Origin: Nymphaea colorata
Lineage: Eukaryota; Streptophyta; Magnoliopsida; Nymphaeales; Nymphaeaceae
DNA: 64,000 nt
Direction of reading: 5' to 3'
Assembly (NCBI RefSeq): GCF_008831285.2
Contig: NC_045141.1
Span: 9,413,353-9,477,352, forward strand
The notes under the pieces were generated by a model that had not been told where the DNA came from, did not search any database, and was given only the letters and a program-made list of their open reading frames with translations. Positions 34,085 to 46,697 of the stretch are shown here, one piece after another (position 1 is the first letter of the stretch; each line of letters starts with the position of its first letter). The translations under genes and the position numbers were made by a program.

Positions 34085-37000
34085 TGTTAACACCTCAAAT
34101 TTTTCCACATCAGAATTGAAGCTGTGTCAAAATTTTACAAAAAAAATTGTGTGAAATGCAATTGCAAAGCCAATTTCGGATCTAAACACAATTTGGATCC
34201 AAATCATGAATTTGACTCGTGACACGAATCCCAATGCAGGATTAGGAGTCTAAACTATGTCCAAATTAGGATTTGACATCCAAATCTAATTACAAATGTC
34301 ATTTAACATCTAAATCCAATTACAAATGTCATTTGAAATCCATACTCAATTGAAAAATTCAAATTTTGATTCAAATCCAAGAATTTGATCTAATTCGGTC
34401 TAGAATGTTATGTGGGACCCACATGTGGGCCCCACCAATCCGTGTGGTCAAGAGCCCCTTAGGGGTCACGCCCCTCCCATTTAAATATATATATATATAT
34501 TCTTTCAATTAAATGAAAAAATCATTTTCAAGAAGAAATGAATGATATCATAACTAGAAACCGAAGAAAAGTGAAACATTTATGCATCTCTCTCTTCTTT
34601 AACTAGGACCTCTTTAAAGAGGGGTTAATCTTCGAAAAGCAATAACTAGGCTGGTCAAACTCACTTAATTCAAGTAGGTTCGACCCTAGTGCACCCAAAT
34701 CTCAGCTAGGCTCAGTCAACATGAGCTTAGTTTGGCCAAAAAGGTAAGTCTGTCTCACAATCCAATTAATGAATGAAAATAGACTTTGACCAAATCAAGT
34801 TCACTTTGACTAAGCTCAGTCAACATGCAATTTAGCTCAATTAAGAGCTTTCTTAGCTTAAATTCATCAAATTACCTCAAACAAAGTCAAACTACTCACA
34901 AATGAGCTTTGACTTTGGTCAATTGGTCGAAATTGACCAATCTGAACAATTTTGCCCTTCTATAATCAATTTGAGATTACAGAGCCTAAAATTGGTTTAT
35001 GAAAGGCACATATACATTTGGATTTGTCAAATGTATAAATTAAATATCAAATTAAAATTCAAATTTTCAAACCAAAGTTTAATTCAATTGAAATCCATCT
35101 TCAAGCAAGTTTAGGATGAAAATACCATTTTTGAACAAAATTTGATACAATTTTTAAATTTTATTCAAATTTAAATTAAATTATCATAATTCAATGGAAT
35201 TTGGAGCTTATTAACTAGGTTTTAACCTGACAAGCTCGATTTGAAACAAAGAAAAAAATAAATGGAACAAAATAAAGTAAAATCCGGCGTAAGGTCATTT
35301 TCATCCAAAATTTTGGTTAAAGTTGGTCAGCTAGGTCTGAACCATGGTTGACCAAACCTAACCCAGCCCACCTAGCTCATGAAAATGGGCTAAGAATGGT
35401 CAATTAGAGCCATTAAACCTTTTTAACTCATTTTACAAGTCCTCAAGGTCTTAAGTGAGTTCCCAAGGTGAGTTAAGAAGGTGGTTGAGCCCAACTCCTC
35501 CTCTATATAAACTTCCCCTTGGCCACCAAGGGAGAGGACGAAATTTTGAAGATTCCATCAAGTTGCTGCAGCCAATGAGCTAGGAGGGAGAATCCAAGGA
35601 GGAGAAAGAAGAATCGTCCAAGCCTCCTTCACCCTCTCTCTCATTGTCTTCTTCATTTCTCCTATTCTCTCTATCAAGTTTGCTAAGTTAGGGTGCTTAA
35701 GTGAACCCTTACTTAGGATTTTGGTGGAGAGAAACTCTCTTTCCCACTCCAAATTCCAACAAGCAAGCTATTCTTCTTCTAGTTTTGCTAAGCTCGAATC
35801 CAAGCTTGGATTCTTGCTTAGGATTGCTAGGTTTAGAAAACAAGTGAAGAAGAAGATCAAGTATCAAGACCGACCGCAAGGTAGGTGATTTTAACTCATT
35901 TCTCATATACTTTAGCTTCTTGTTGGTTCATTTTAATTTCAGAAATTTGTGGGAGGGGTTTATTTTCATTTGTTTTATAGCTGGGAATGATGTCCAGCTA
36001 GGGAGAACCTACGATCAAATGTATATGTTAATGCATAATGCATGCATGTGTCGGTTTTTCTTAAAGATGAACCTATGTATTGAATTTTGAAAAGGGTCCC
36101 AAGGCCACGTCCCTTTCAAAACAACCAACTTAAAAACCATTTTGAACTCTCTACCATGAGAGAATCCCATGGTTGAGAGAGTGATTTTGCTGCAAGATAT
36201 ATGATGAAAATGCCTATAGGGGATGGATACATTCTTATGAATGTGATCCACCCGTGCATGGCAAAATTATGGACGAGTTAACTTGAGCATTGTTTTGTTT
36301 TCCTTTTCATTTGAAGTCTTTTGGATTAATGTCTTTCAATTTAATTAATCAAGGGTGGTAGAAGAGATTAGAAACAAGTTTTTAATCTTCCTACGTAAAA
36401 GAACCTGGCCATGAATCATCATAATTCATGAGTCATGCGATCCCTTAATAAAATTTCATTTTGAAGGGTAGGGTACATATGTATATATATATATTGTTAT
36501 ATATATACACGTGCAATCTCTTTTTAAAAATCATTTTTTCCTTTTAAAATCAGGTTGGAACACGTTTCCAAACTGGTTTTTTTAAGAAAGGGGGATCGTT
36601 TTGTTGATTTTCGTAGTACAAGGCTATGAAATCATTTTATTTCATCTTAAATTTTCTTTTATTTTCAGCAATTCATACGTAAAATGTATGCAAGTTGCTG
36701 AAATTAGACCATGACTTATAGGAATTAGCTTAAGAATGTCAAATTTTACATATTTGAGATGCCAATTTTCAGCCACAAAGTGGCTATATTTTGAAGAACG
36801 ATAAAAAGGTTATAGTCCTACATAATTGGCTCTCTAAAATCTTTTAGAAATTTCTGATTTTATTCACCAATTTTCAGACTTACATTTGATTGATTTAAGT
36901 CTCAAGAACACTTCAAAAATTCTAATCTTTGTATCCCTTAAAGAGAAAGATCAAAAGTGCTTTAATAGTCCAAGAAATAAATGGATCTTCTAGGACAAGA

Positions 37001-38251
37001 ATATGAAATTTTGTTTCATCTTAGGGAGAAAGAAACGTTCTTAGAACTCCATGACATGAATGAGAACATGTGACACATGATTTTTGCCAACTTGATGCTT
37101 AGTTCATATGGAGTAAAACTGAATTTCATCATTTTCCAAGAGTCAAACACTCTTAGAATCAATATTTTAATTTTTATCCATTCAAATCAGAATAAAATCT
37201 GATTTTTATGACAATTTTGAGGAAAAAGGATGATATCCACTTTTCCTCTATATTTTAAAGTTTGATTTCATCCTCATTTGTCTAATTCTTAATTGTTTTG
37301 AGTTTCTCATCCACGACTCAAGCTTATGGACTACATCTCTAATTCATGTGCTTAACAATATAATAAGCACATTTAGAGAAAGTCCTACATTTTAATTAAA
37401 ATCAATCTTCATGCATAGATTGTATGATGTGTGATTGCAATGAATGGACTTGAGAGATTATGAGAGAGAGAAGGATGAATATTTCATGTAGTTTTCCTCT
37501 TATTTCATGCAGTCACTTTCATCCAAAGTCAATAGCATCACATGCACATTCTCAAAAAATTAAGTGATTCAAATTGGAGTTGCAAAAAGTGACCAAGTAA
37601 TATTGCAGCAAGAATTTGTAAACTTTACTTAACTTTAAAAGAAAACATAAGCAATGCATTTATAATCTTGACCAAAATCTGTTTAGAAAACAACACGTTT
37701 TCTAACAATTTGGAATCTATGTTTCATCATCACAAGTTTCTAAATATCTTAGTCTCAATCACATGATTTGGCAAAAAAAAAAAAAGAATTCAAAATCAAT
37801 TTTGATCATAAGATGGTCACAATTTCAACTCATGAACCATCTTGAGTTTACAACAAAGAACTCAAATTTAATCTTCAAAATCTCCAAGAATTGTGGATCT
37901 CAAATCAAATGGCACCAAAACAAAGGTTTTTAAATCAACTTGAAAACCCCCCAATCTTCAAATTAATTTTCAAAACAAGTTCAAATCACATATTCAAAAT
38001 GAATTTTGGTTCTTAAATCCAAAACATCAATCCATAAGCATATAAGATTTGCATCAATAACTCGTACATGATCCAAGTGATCCTTAGTCCTTGGTCCAAT
38101 TACCCCTGGTTAAAGGTGGCAGGAATGGTTGGACCTCGTACCAACGGGCAGACCCCTTTCTCTTAAAATTTTTTCTCAAAACCCTCAATTTGAAAAGAAT
38201 TTTGCTTATTCGCATTTCGACCCCATTTGAAAAAGGGGTAGGGTGCGAACA
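34085..38251 (+). mobile_element. Complete solo LTR (4.17 kb) nested inside another LTR ('LTR-C')
   Basis: Starts TGTTAACACC and ends GGGTGCGAACA, so both TG and CA ends are intact. Target duplication is AGCAT (34080-34084) and AGCAC (38252-38256), 4/5. Removing it with one duplicate copy rejoins LTR-B and LTR-D into a sequence of the same length as the matching stretch of LTR-C across the junction (39 bases from GGTC to CCCACC in both). No internal region or second LTR remains, so it is a solo LTR left by LTR-LTR recombination. It has no coding potential. Confidence 0.88.
35514..35521 (+). promoter_or_regulatory. Probable TATA box of LTR-C
   Basis: TATATAAA in CTCCTCTATATAAACTTCC, at the same place as in LTR-A. 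In LTR-D the corresponding sequence is CATATAACCC followed by a C17 run, so the box has decayed there. Confidence 0.6.
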
Positions 38252-41185
38252 AGCACGCCAAGCCCAACCCACCTAAGTCATGTAAATGAACTAGGTGTGG
38301 TCAACTATGATAATTAAAAACCTATTTAACTCATTTTATAAGTGAGTTTCCAAGGTGATTTAAGAAGGTAGTTGAACTCATCTTCTCATTCATATAACCC
38401 CCCCCCCCCCCCCCTTGGCAACCAAGGAGGGGTACAAATTTTTGAAGTCTTCATTAAATTGCTGCATCCAAGGAGCTAGGAGGGAGAACCCAAGGAGGAG
38501 AAGAAAAATTTGTCCTAACCCTCTTCACCTCTATCTCATTCTCTTTTTAGTTTTTCTCTATTCTCTCTATCGAGTTTGCTAAGTTAAGGTGGTTAAGTGA
38601 ACCATTGCCTAGGATTTCATGGTGAGAAACTCTCTCTTCCCCACTGAAATTTTCAGTAAGCAAGTTATCCTTCTTCTAGCTTTGCTAAGTTCGAATAAAC
38701 TTGGATTCTTGCTTAGGATTGCATGATTTAGAAAACAAGTAAAGAAGAAAATCAAGCATCAAGACTGACCGCAAGGTAGATGATTCTAACCCATTTTCTC
38801 ATCCATTTCAGCTTCTTGTTATTTCATTTTAATTTCATCAATTCATGGGAACGGTTTATTTTCATTTATTTCATGGATGGGAATGATGTCCAGCTATGAA
38901 ACAAGCCACGAATCAAATGTACATATTAATGCATGATGCATGCATAAACCTGTTTTTCCAAAAATAAACCTATGAATTGAGTTTTGAAAAGGGCCCCAAG
39001 GCCACGTCCCTTTGAAAACAACCAACTTAAAATCATTTTGAACTCTACACCATGAGAGAATCCCACAGTGAGAGACTGATCTTGCTACAACATATATGAC
39101 GAAAAAGTCTATTAAGGAGGGATGCGTTCTTATGAATGTGATCCACCTTTGCATGGCGAAAATAAGGATGGACCAGCTTGAACATTCGTTCATCTCTTTC
39201 TATTTAAATTCATTTTGTTTCATGCCTTTTCAATTCAATTGATCATGGGTGGTAGGAGAGATTAGAAACAAGTTTTAAATCTTCCCATGTAAAAGAATTC
39301 TACCATAAATCATCATGATTTATGAGTTAGGTGGTCCCTTGATAAAATTTCATTTTGAAGAGTAAGACATGTATATATAAGAAATGGGATCATTTTATTA
39401 ATTTTCATAATACGAAACTATGAAATCACTTTCATTTCATCTTAAATTTTCTTTTATTTTCAGCAATCTATACATAAAGTGTATGTAAGTTGCTGAAATC
39501 AAATCATGCTTTGCAAGAATTAACTTGAGAAGGTCAAAGTTTACATATTTGAAATGCCAATTTTCGGCCACAAAGTGGCTATACTTTGAGGAACAATAAA
39601 AAAATCTAAACCTATTCAATCGGCCTCCTAAATACTTTTTAAGGGCTACTGATCTCATCCATAAATTTTCAGACTTTGCATGAGATTAATCCTTCTCCTA
39701 AAATACTGTAAAATTTCAACTTTCATTTCTCCAAAAAGGAAACCAACTATCCTAAGATTGTCCAAAGAAGTTGATGATCCCATTGGTATGAAATCTGAAA
39801 TTTGAATAGGTTTGAGGAAAGAAAGTTTTCTAAGCATCATGATCGAAACCCAATATGCATGGCACAAAGGGAAATATATTTTCAAAAGGTGCATTCCTCT
39901 TGTTGATTTAAACAATCAGCTTATAAAAAAAATCAAGTTAATTTCCAATGACTTGCCGTTTCTTGTCTAATAATCAATCTCTTTCTTGGAATCAATGTCG
40001 ACAATTTTTGGCTATTTAAATCAACACAAGATCTGATTTTTTTTTTAGCTATTTTGAGACAAAAGTGGATGTCATTGACGTCCCCCATCTGTTTTAAAAA
40101 TTAATTTTGGCATCATTTGTATATTTTTCATCATTTTGATATTTTTTTGTTGAGACTCAATCTTCTAGATTGCATCTCTAATTCATGTGGTTAACAATAT
40201 GATAAGCACATTTACAAAAACTCCTACATTTTAATTAAAATCAATCTTTGTGTGTAGATTGTAAGATATGTAATGGACTTTGAGAGATTATGAGAGAGTG
40301 AAGCATGAATGTTCCAAATGTATAAATTTTGACAGATTATGAGAGAGTGAAGGATGCATGTTTCATATAGTTTTCCTTCTCATTTTACATATTCACACTC
40401 ATTTAAAGCCAATAGCACCACATGTACTTTCTCAAGAAATTAAGTGATCTAAATTTGAGTTGCAAAAGGTGACCAAGTCATATTGCAACAAGAATTTGTA
40501 AACTTCACTTAACTTCTAAAGAAAACACAAGCAATGCATTCATAATCTTGGCCAAAATATGTTTAGAAAACAACACATTTTCTAACAATTTGAAACCTAT
40601 ATTTCATCAAAAGAATGAATTCTACATATTCAAATCCCAAGTTTCTAATATCTTAGACCAAATCACATGATTTGGCAAAGGAGAATTCAAAATCAATTTT
40701 GCTTGCTAAGGTAACTTATCCATTTTTCCAAAAATTCATCATAAGACGATCACAATTTCAACCCAAAATCAGCTTGAGTTTACAACAAGGAACTCAATTT
40801 GAATCTTCAGAATCCCTAATCATGGATTTCAACAAATGACAAAACAAAGGTTTTCAAATGAATTTGAAAACCCTCCAATCTTCAAATAACTTTTCAAATC
40901 ATTTTCCAAGGAATTTATTTTCAAAACCAAGTCAGTTATTCAATATGAACTTGGATTTTATTGAATCTAAAACCTCCATGCACAAGCATATAGAGTTTGC
41001 ATCAATAACTCGTACATGATCCAAACGATCCTTAGTCTTTGGTCCAATTACACCTATTAAATATGGTAGGAATGGTTGGACCTCGTGATCCCTTTCTCTT
41101 GAAAATTTTCCTCAAAACCCAATTTTAAAAAGAATTTTTGCTGGTTTGCATTCGATGCCTCCGAAGAGAAGGTGGGGTGCAAACA
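38252..41185 (+). repeat. 3' LTR of the truncated gypsy element, second part ('LTR-D')
   Basis: Resumes LTR-B after the nested solo LTR and is collinear with about 35360-38251 of LTR-C. It ends GGTGGGGTGCAAACA at 41185. A C17 homopolymer sits at 38398-38414 next to the decayed TATA box. A duplicated phrase, 'GATTATGAGAGAGTGAAG', occurs at about 40287 and 40335. Confidence 0.85.
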
Positions 41186-41399
41186 GTATGACATGTATTT
41201 CAAGTCATACCTTATCAACAAAATTGTCATTTTGCTATCATTTCATTTAGAAATGGTTGTTGAAGGATATATTTGATTAGATTCAACTTGTATAGAATTT
41301 TGACTTCATATGACAACAAATAGTGCCTCATACTTCATTGTTGTCTTTTTAACATAGTAAATAGCATGTTTTATCATGCATCTTTATTCATATTGTGCT
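41186..41399. other. Short stretch between elements, nothing recognised
   Basis: Flank of the gypsy 3' LTR; no motif, gene or terminal repeat seen. Confidence 0.4.
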
Positions 41400-41975
41400 A
41401 GAAGCCACTATAGGTTTAGTGGTTAACTGTGACGTAGAGCAGTAATGGTTTTCTCAAACTAGGGGTTTTAGTGTTGATGGATTAAGAAGGTATTTCTTGA
41501 TCTATTTAAAAGATGTGCAAACAATGCAACTATTTTAGATTGGTTGGTAGAAACTTATGTATAATTGTCTTTGTTTTGGTAGGATCTATTTCAATCCTTT
41601 TTTTGCTGACCATAAATTTGAATAGTTTGTTGGATTCCACTCTGGAGACACACTTCTGTGAATTTAATCTGAGTATTTATTATATAAGTTTGTCAAATAC
41701 TTGGGCTAGGCTATCAATGTGACTCTCTTTTTCTTTTGACTTAATTAGTAGATCATCAACATATGCATCTATAATGTTACACATCTGATCATGGAATATG
41801 GTGGTCATAGTCCTTTAGTAGGTTGCCCCATTGTTCTCAAAGTGCCCTAAGGGGTTAAGAATGATGTTTTAGGTTGATCTTGAGTAGTCAGCTTCATCTA
41901 GTTGTATCATGAACATCCATCCATGAAGGGAAACATTGCATGACTTGTTGTGTTGTCCACTAATAAATGTGGGGC
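41400..41975 (-). pseudogene. Gypsy reverse transcriptase relic
   Basis: Its DNA is collinear with bases 10-700 at the left edge (for example GGTATTTCTTGATC against GATATTTCTTGATC, and a shared ...TTAGTAGATCATC... against TTAGCAAATCATC), with about 130 bp deleted. On the minus strand it reads fragments such as 'HAMFPFMDG' and 'TTQDQPKTSF', where the left-edge copy has 'HAMFSFMDE' and 'VTQDQAKTSF'. It is full of stops. It abuts copia sequence at about 41975 with no LTR between. Confidence 0.75.
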
Positions 41976-43600
41976 GAGCACAGTGTAAACATCCAAACAC
42001 TTTGAGAAGATCATGTTTAGCCTTTGACCCATAAAGAATTTCATGAAGAATGTTACTATTTTGTGAAAAAGTTAAATGAGCCAGGAACCTGCAGTAGTAT
42101 GAATACACACACCCCAAAATTTGGTAGGCATATTGGCTTGAAACTTTCATGCTCTTGCCATTTTAAGAAGGTTTTTATGTTTGCTCTCTATGACTCTATT
42201 TGTTCTTGAGGGGACCCAACACATGAATGTTGATGTAGATCCCATTTTCACATAAGAAATTTTGGACTTCTTGTGAAAAAAACATATCTGTAATTGGATC
42301 TAATCTTTTACACATGTTTTTCGAATTGTGCTTCCACCATTTTGATAAAGTTTCTCAGAATTTCTTGCATCTGAGATTTATATCTCATTAAACAGTTCTA
42401 GGTGGCTTTGTTATAGTTGTTCATTGTAGTAAAGAAAAAATGAGCTCCAGTATAGGATGGTAAATTATAGTCTCCAGATATATCAAAGTGAACCAGCTCA
42501 AATATACCATTTGAATTACCAATTGGTAAGGTGGTCAATTCGGCAAGAGGACAAATGTCACAGTTAACACATTTTCATTTCATAAAATCATGTTTATCCA
42601 TTAAAGGTTTCATAGTCTCATCTGAAACATGCCCTAAGTGCATATACCGAATGGTCCATATGAGCTGCCTTCAAGGATATACACTCCCAAGCTAGCTTTA
42701 CCCAATCTAATCATCTGCTTCGTCTTTGATTCCTATATTTCACATAACATAGGAGAAAAGTTACACTATATCCATGGGATTGGCAAATGTTTGGCAATAG
42801 AAATAAAATTTAACCTAAAGGAGGGAACAAATAGGATATTTTCAAGGACAACTTCGGGGCCGAAGATGACATGTCCAATGTGAGTGCTAGTCCAATTTGG
42901 TAGCTTAATGAATTTCAATTCTACATATTCTTTCACATGTGTCATCAATGGAAGGGAACATCATTTATGGCCTGATGTGTCTGTACCTAAAATCCAATGA
43001 CTAGGTGTCAAGAAAGAGAAACAAGATAAGAATTTACATGCCATGTTAAACATCAGATGTCATTACATGTTTGCAATGAGAGAGAATATCTTGGTTATAC
43101 TGATCCAAAGCAAAATGAGGTACTGAAAGATTGAATTCTCTAGTTTGTACAGCAGCATTTGCAACATTTGAGGTATCAATGGCAGTAGGTGCTTCATTTC
43201 TTGGTGGGAACCCATGAATTCATAGAACTTTTCTTTAACATGATTGACCTTTCAAAATGATCCTGTTTTTATTTCTGCTTCCCTTAAAAATGTCATTCAC
43301 ATTGGCTTTTAGTGAATATGATATTCTTACTGGCAGTAGGCACAACATTTCCTTCCATATTTGAAGTGATATGAATATCCCTCTGTCATTCTTTTTGAAC
43401 TAACAAATCATGTGCCTTGTTAACACTTGGGACAAGATCCATGGTCAAAATATTGGTCCTGGTCCTTATATCTTATTCATTCAATCCCATAAATAATTCA
43501 ATTAGTTTTTCTTCTATCAATACTTAGACATAGCCTTGGCAGCACATGGACATGGTAGTAGGAAAACTTGAGCATTGAGTTCATAATCCCCTTCAAACTG
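41976..43600 (-). mobile_element. Copia relic Z: gag end, protease, integrase
   Basis: Minus-strand reading from 43600 downward gives a copia gag segment ('EKLIELFMGLNE', 'TNILTMDLVPSVNKA'), then the block after protease ('GHVIFGPEVVLENILFVPSF', 42766-42948), an integrase start ('CDICPLAELTTLPIGNSNG' near 42550, 'FELVHFDISGDY') and the integrase C-terminal block 'LLKVFGCLHCA' (41990-42020). All pieces have stops and frameshifts. There is no RT, RNase H or LTR: the relic is cut at 41975 by gypsy sequence and at 43600 by the RNase H end of relic X. Confidence 0.75.
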
Positions 43601-44206
43601 TAGTATGAAGATCATGAATACTCAATTTTCCTTTTAAAAACAAAAACGGATTCTTGAAAAGGGCTTTTGTAAATATATCCGCAACCTAATTTTTTGAAGC
43701 AATGTATGTTGTTTGAATCAGACCTGCCTTCATATATGTCCACACAAAATGACAGTCTATTTCCATGAGTTGTGTGTATTCATGAAAAATGGAATTTGCT
43801 GCAATATGAATAGCTACTTTATTATCACAATAAATTGTAGCTAGAGTAGGATGGAATACCTTTATATCTGTTAATAATGATTTTAGCCATACTATGTCCC
43901 ATTCCACATTTGCAAAGTTTCTATATTCAGCCTCAGCTAAAGATCTAGAAAAGGTAGACTATGTTTTTGCTTTCCATAATGCCAAATTGTGTCTCAAGAA
44001 GACACAATTGCCATTAGAGAAAGTCTGGTTTCTCTGGAGGCTCCCCAATTAGCATCACACAAGGCTTTGATTTGTAATTGATTTTGTACTCCTATCATTA
44101 TTCTTTGCCATAGATTGGCTTTCATATAGCGTACTACTCTTAAGGCTGCTGCATAAATTTTTTGTTTTTGGTTTTTACATAAATCTACTAAGAACATGGA
44201 CAACAT
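43601..44206 (-). pseudogene. Copia RNase H (element X)
   Basis: Two frames: 43994-44206 with 'ALRVVRYMKANLWQRIM' and 'IKALCDANWGASRETRLS', and 43686-43907 with 'ATIYCDNKVAIHIAANSIFH', 'MEIDCHFVWTYMKAGL' and 'TTYIASKN', then 'VADIFTKALF' and 'KGKLSIHDLHT' below 43690. These are the standard copia RNase H blocks in order. The catalytic Asp residues in LCDANW and YCDNK are kept; the middle is frameshifted. Confidence 0.85.
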
Positions 44207-45450
44207 ATAAAATGCTTGATCTTGAAATGGTTAAATATATTAATATGCCCACAAGGGGGTGATACTTGGCTGCATCCTTAAGATCATCCCCATTAGTTGA
44301 CAAATCATTTTGCTGCTCGATTGGTGTCTCACATGGCTTGGCATTTAGACGACCATATTCATCTAGTATCTCTAGACAATATTTGCTTTTGTGAGATAGA
44401 TGTTGTCCTTCGATCTTGCAAGCTCAATTCCATGGAAGTACCTCAATGTGCCAAGGTCCATCATATGGTACTACTCAACTATTGTTTTATATTAGAAATC
44501 AGCTCTTGATTATTTCCTACAAGTATCAAGTCAACCTTGTAAATAACAATTGCACAACACATCTTACCTTTGGACCAAGTGAACAACGAAGAATTTGACT
44601 TATATTGCCTAAATCCATAGTTTTCAAGTGCAACTGAAAGCTTATGAATCAATTTTGTGGTCTTTATTTCAGTCCATAAATTGATTTGATCACTTGCATA
44701 TGCATGTCTCCCCCTCCCTTCTATGTTTGGGAGGCAAGTCCATGCAAACATCTTCTTCTAACTCTGCATGCAAATGAACACTATGGACATCCATTTGTTG
44801 CGATATCCATTCAGATTTGACTGCAATCAATAACAAGCACCTTATAGTAACCATCTTTTCAACCAATGTGAAGGTTTCATGATAATCTAAATCTTCAATT
44901 AGTGAGTAGCCTTTGGCTAGTAAACAAACTTTATGCCTTTCAATTTGTCCATCAACCTTGAACTCTGTTCCATAAACCCTTTGACAGCCAGTCGAGGTAA
45001 CTCCAAGTGGACAAGGAGTTAAAATCCAGGTCTTATTTTCTTCTAATGCTTTGATTTATTCTGCCATGGCACGCTTGCAGCAAGGATGATGTCATGCTTT
45101 ATCATAGGCAACCGAATCAAAGACATGAGACATATTGAGTAGAAAAGATATGTAATTATGAAACAACTTATTGAAAGAAGCTATACTAGATAAAGAATAT
45201 TGAGAACCTGAATTCTTCCAAGATGATAATGGAGGTTGTCAATTTCCCTTGACCATATTGCAATAGAAGACTGTCAATAAAATGTAAGGTTTATGTTTCT
45301 TGATGAACTACAAAGCTATGAGATGACTTCAATAAGTTTGTCCTATTGAAGGTTGGTTGTTGAGTTTCCAAGTTTTGGTGATGAGTTGTCATGGACTCTA
45401 AATTAATGTCAGAGGACCATTCTTGATGTGGTTCAGCACTAGAGACATCT
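44207..45450 (-). pseudogene. Copia reverse transcriptase (element X), heavily decayed
   Basis: The best frame (44479-44751) reads 'WTEIKTTKLIHKLSVALENYGFRQYKSNSSLF' style sequence in copia RT order, then 'VIYKVDLILVGNN' where 'VYVDDLILVGNN' is expected. The first catalytic Asp is therefore displaced and the motif destroyed. The N-terminal part up to 45450 is recognisable only by position and short stop-broken scraps. Confidence 0.7.
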
Positions 45451-45464
45451 ATAGGTCTTGTAGG

Positions 45465-46590
45465 TTAAGACCATCCTTCATTTACAAGAAAATCATTGAA
45501 TGAATGTTTGGTCAAAGGTAAATGTATCACACTTGACATAGACTGGTTTTGAATCTCTTGGAAAGGGAATACGCACTCATGAAATATCACATCCTTGTTG
45601 TAAATTAGTTTCTTTGTCACCAAATCATATAACATGTATGCTGGTTTTACCAAATGGGCAACCCAGAAATATGCATTTATGAGACCTTACATCAAAGTTA
45701 TCTTTTGAATTGAAATTTGTTGCATAACATAAACACCCACAAATTTTTAGATGACTATATGAAGGTCTTTCATTGGTATTTTTCTCATAGGATGTTTTAC
45801 CCTTTACTAATGGGGAAAGTGTTCTATTAATTAGATATGTTGTTGTTAGAACACATTCCTCCCAAAACTTTTTTGGTTAAGTCTGCTTGGAATCTAAAAG
45901 CTCTAGCCACTAGTAACAAATGCCCACATCATTTCCCTATTACGCCATTTTGGTCTGGTGTATATTGCAATTGTGCTCACGAATGATTCCTTTATCTTTA
46001 AAAAGTTCTTGAACTTCCTGAGACATAAATGGCAAGCCATTATCAGATCTAAGCTTCAATATGGAAGTATTGAACTGATTTGAAACCATATCGGAAAGTT
46101 GTTTTAATAAGTACTTGGTCTTGTGTTTGTGTTGCACTAGGTAAACCCAAGTTGTTATTGTGAAATCATCCACTAAACTAAAAAAAAAAAATGTGCTCTG
46201 GTTAAACATTGATGTGCACAAGATCCCCAGTTGTCCCCATGCAACAATTCAAAAGATCTATTAGATGATATTTCACTTAAATTGAATGGAAGTCTGGTTT
46301 GTTTAGCAATGGCACATATTTCACACAAGCAACCTGAAAAAACAATATCAGAATTTTGAGAAGAAAACAATTTATTTCTGGTTGAGAAATGATGTCCTAA
46401 CCTTTACTGCCACATATCAAAGCTAGTGACAAAAGCAACTAAAGAGTCTGAGCTACTGCTTTCAACAAAACAGAAACAAAAAATTTTTGGTTTATGATAG
46501 AAAAAGGTTGATGAAACCCATGGTATTTGACAAGGCTTGATTTGATATGGTGGCATGGTTACACAAACATCTGATGCAATATAGTCCATT
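45465..46590 (-). pseudogene. Copia GAG-pre-integrase and integrase (element X)
   Basis: From high coordinates: the GAG-pre-integrase 'RLGHHFSTRN' (about 46400) and zinc-ligand block 'CLCEICAIAKQTRLPFNLS'; then 'SFELLHGDNWGSC', 'FSLVDDFTITTWVYLVQHKH' (D), 'STSILKLRSDNGLPFMSQEV' (D) and 'REHNCNIHQTKM'; then the C-terminal 'YMLYDLVTKKLIYNKDVIFH' at 45465-45653. The Asn-Gly-x-x-Glu block after 'HQTKM' is shifted out of frame. Frameshifts near 46190 and 45940. Confidence 0.82.
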
Positions 46591-46697
46591 CTTCAGCTCA
46601 GCAACTCCAATCTTCATCTTGGAGTTTAGATGATACAATCAAGAGAAGCAAAAATTAGTTGATAGTTCAAGGATTTTGTTAATTGGTTTACAGAGAG

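Larger units (their letters stand above)
29247..41185 (+). mobile_element. 5'-truncated Tat/Ogre-type gypsy element with 3' LTR containing a nested solo LTR
   Basis: Plus-strand element that starts abruptly inside RT at the catalytic YVDD. It runs through RNase H, a second RNase H, and integrase (to 31860), a 1-kb non-coding tail and a 3' LTR (32879-34084 plus 38252-41185) interrupted by the complete LTR at 34085-38251. The RT-RH-second RNase H-INT order is diagnostic for the Tat lineage. No 5' LTR, gag or protease is present on its left. All domains carry stops or frameshifts. It is the same family as 1-20193 in inverted orientation. Confidence 0.85.

Noticed and set aside
34085-41185. Reading the LTR copies as a simple tandem LTR array
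   Set aside because: The AGCAT/AGCAC duplication and exact rejoining of LTR-B and LTR-D show a nested solo LTR instead.
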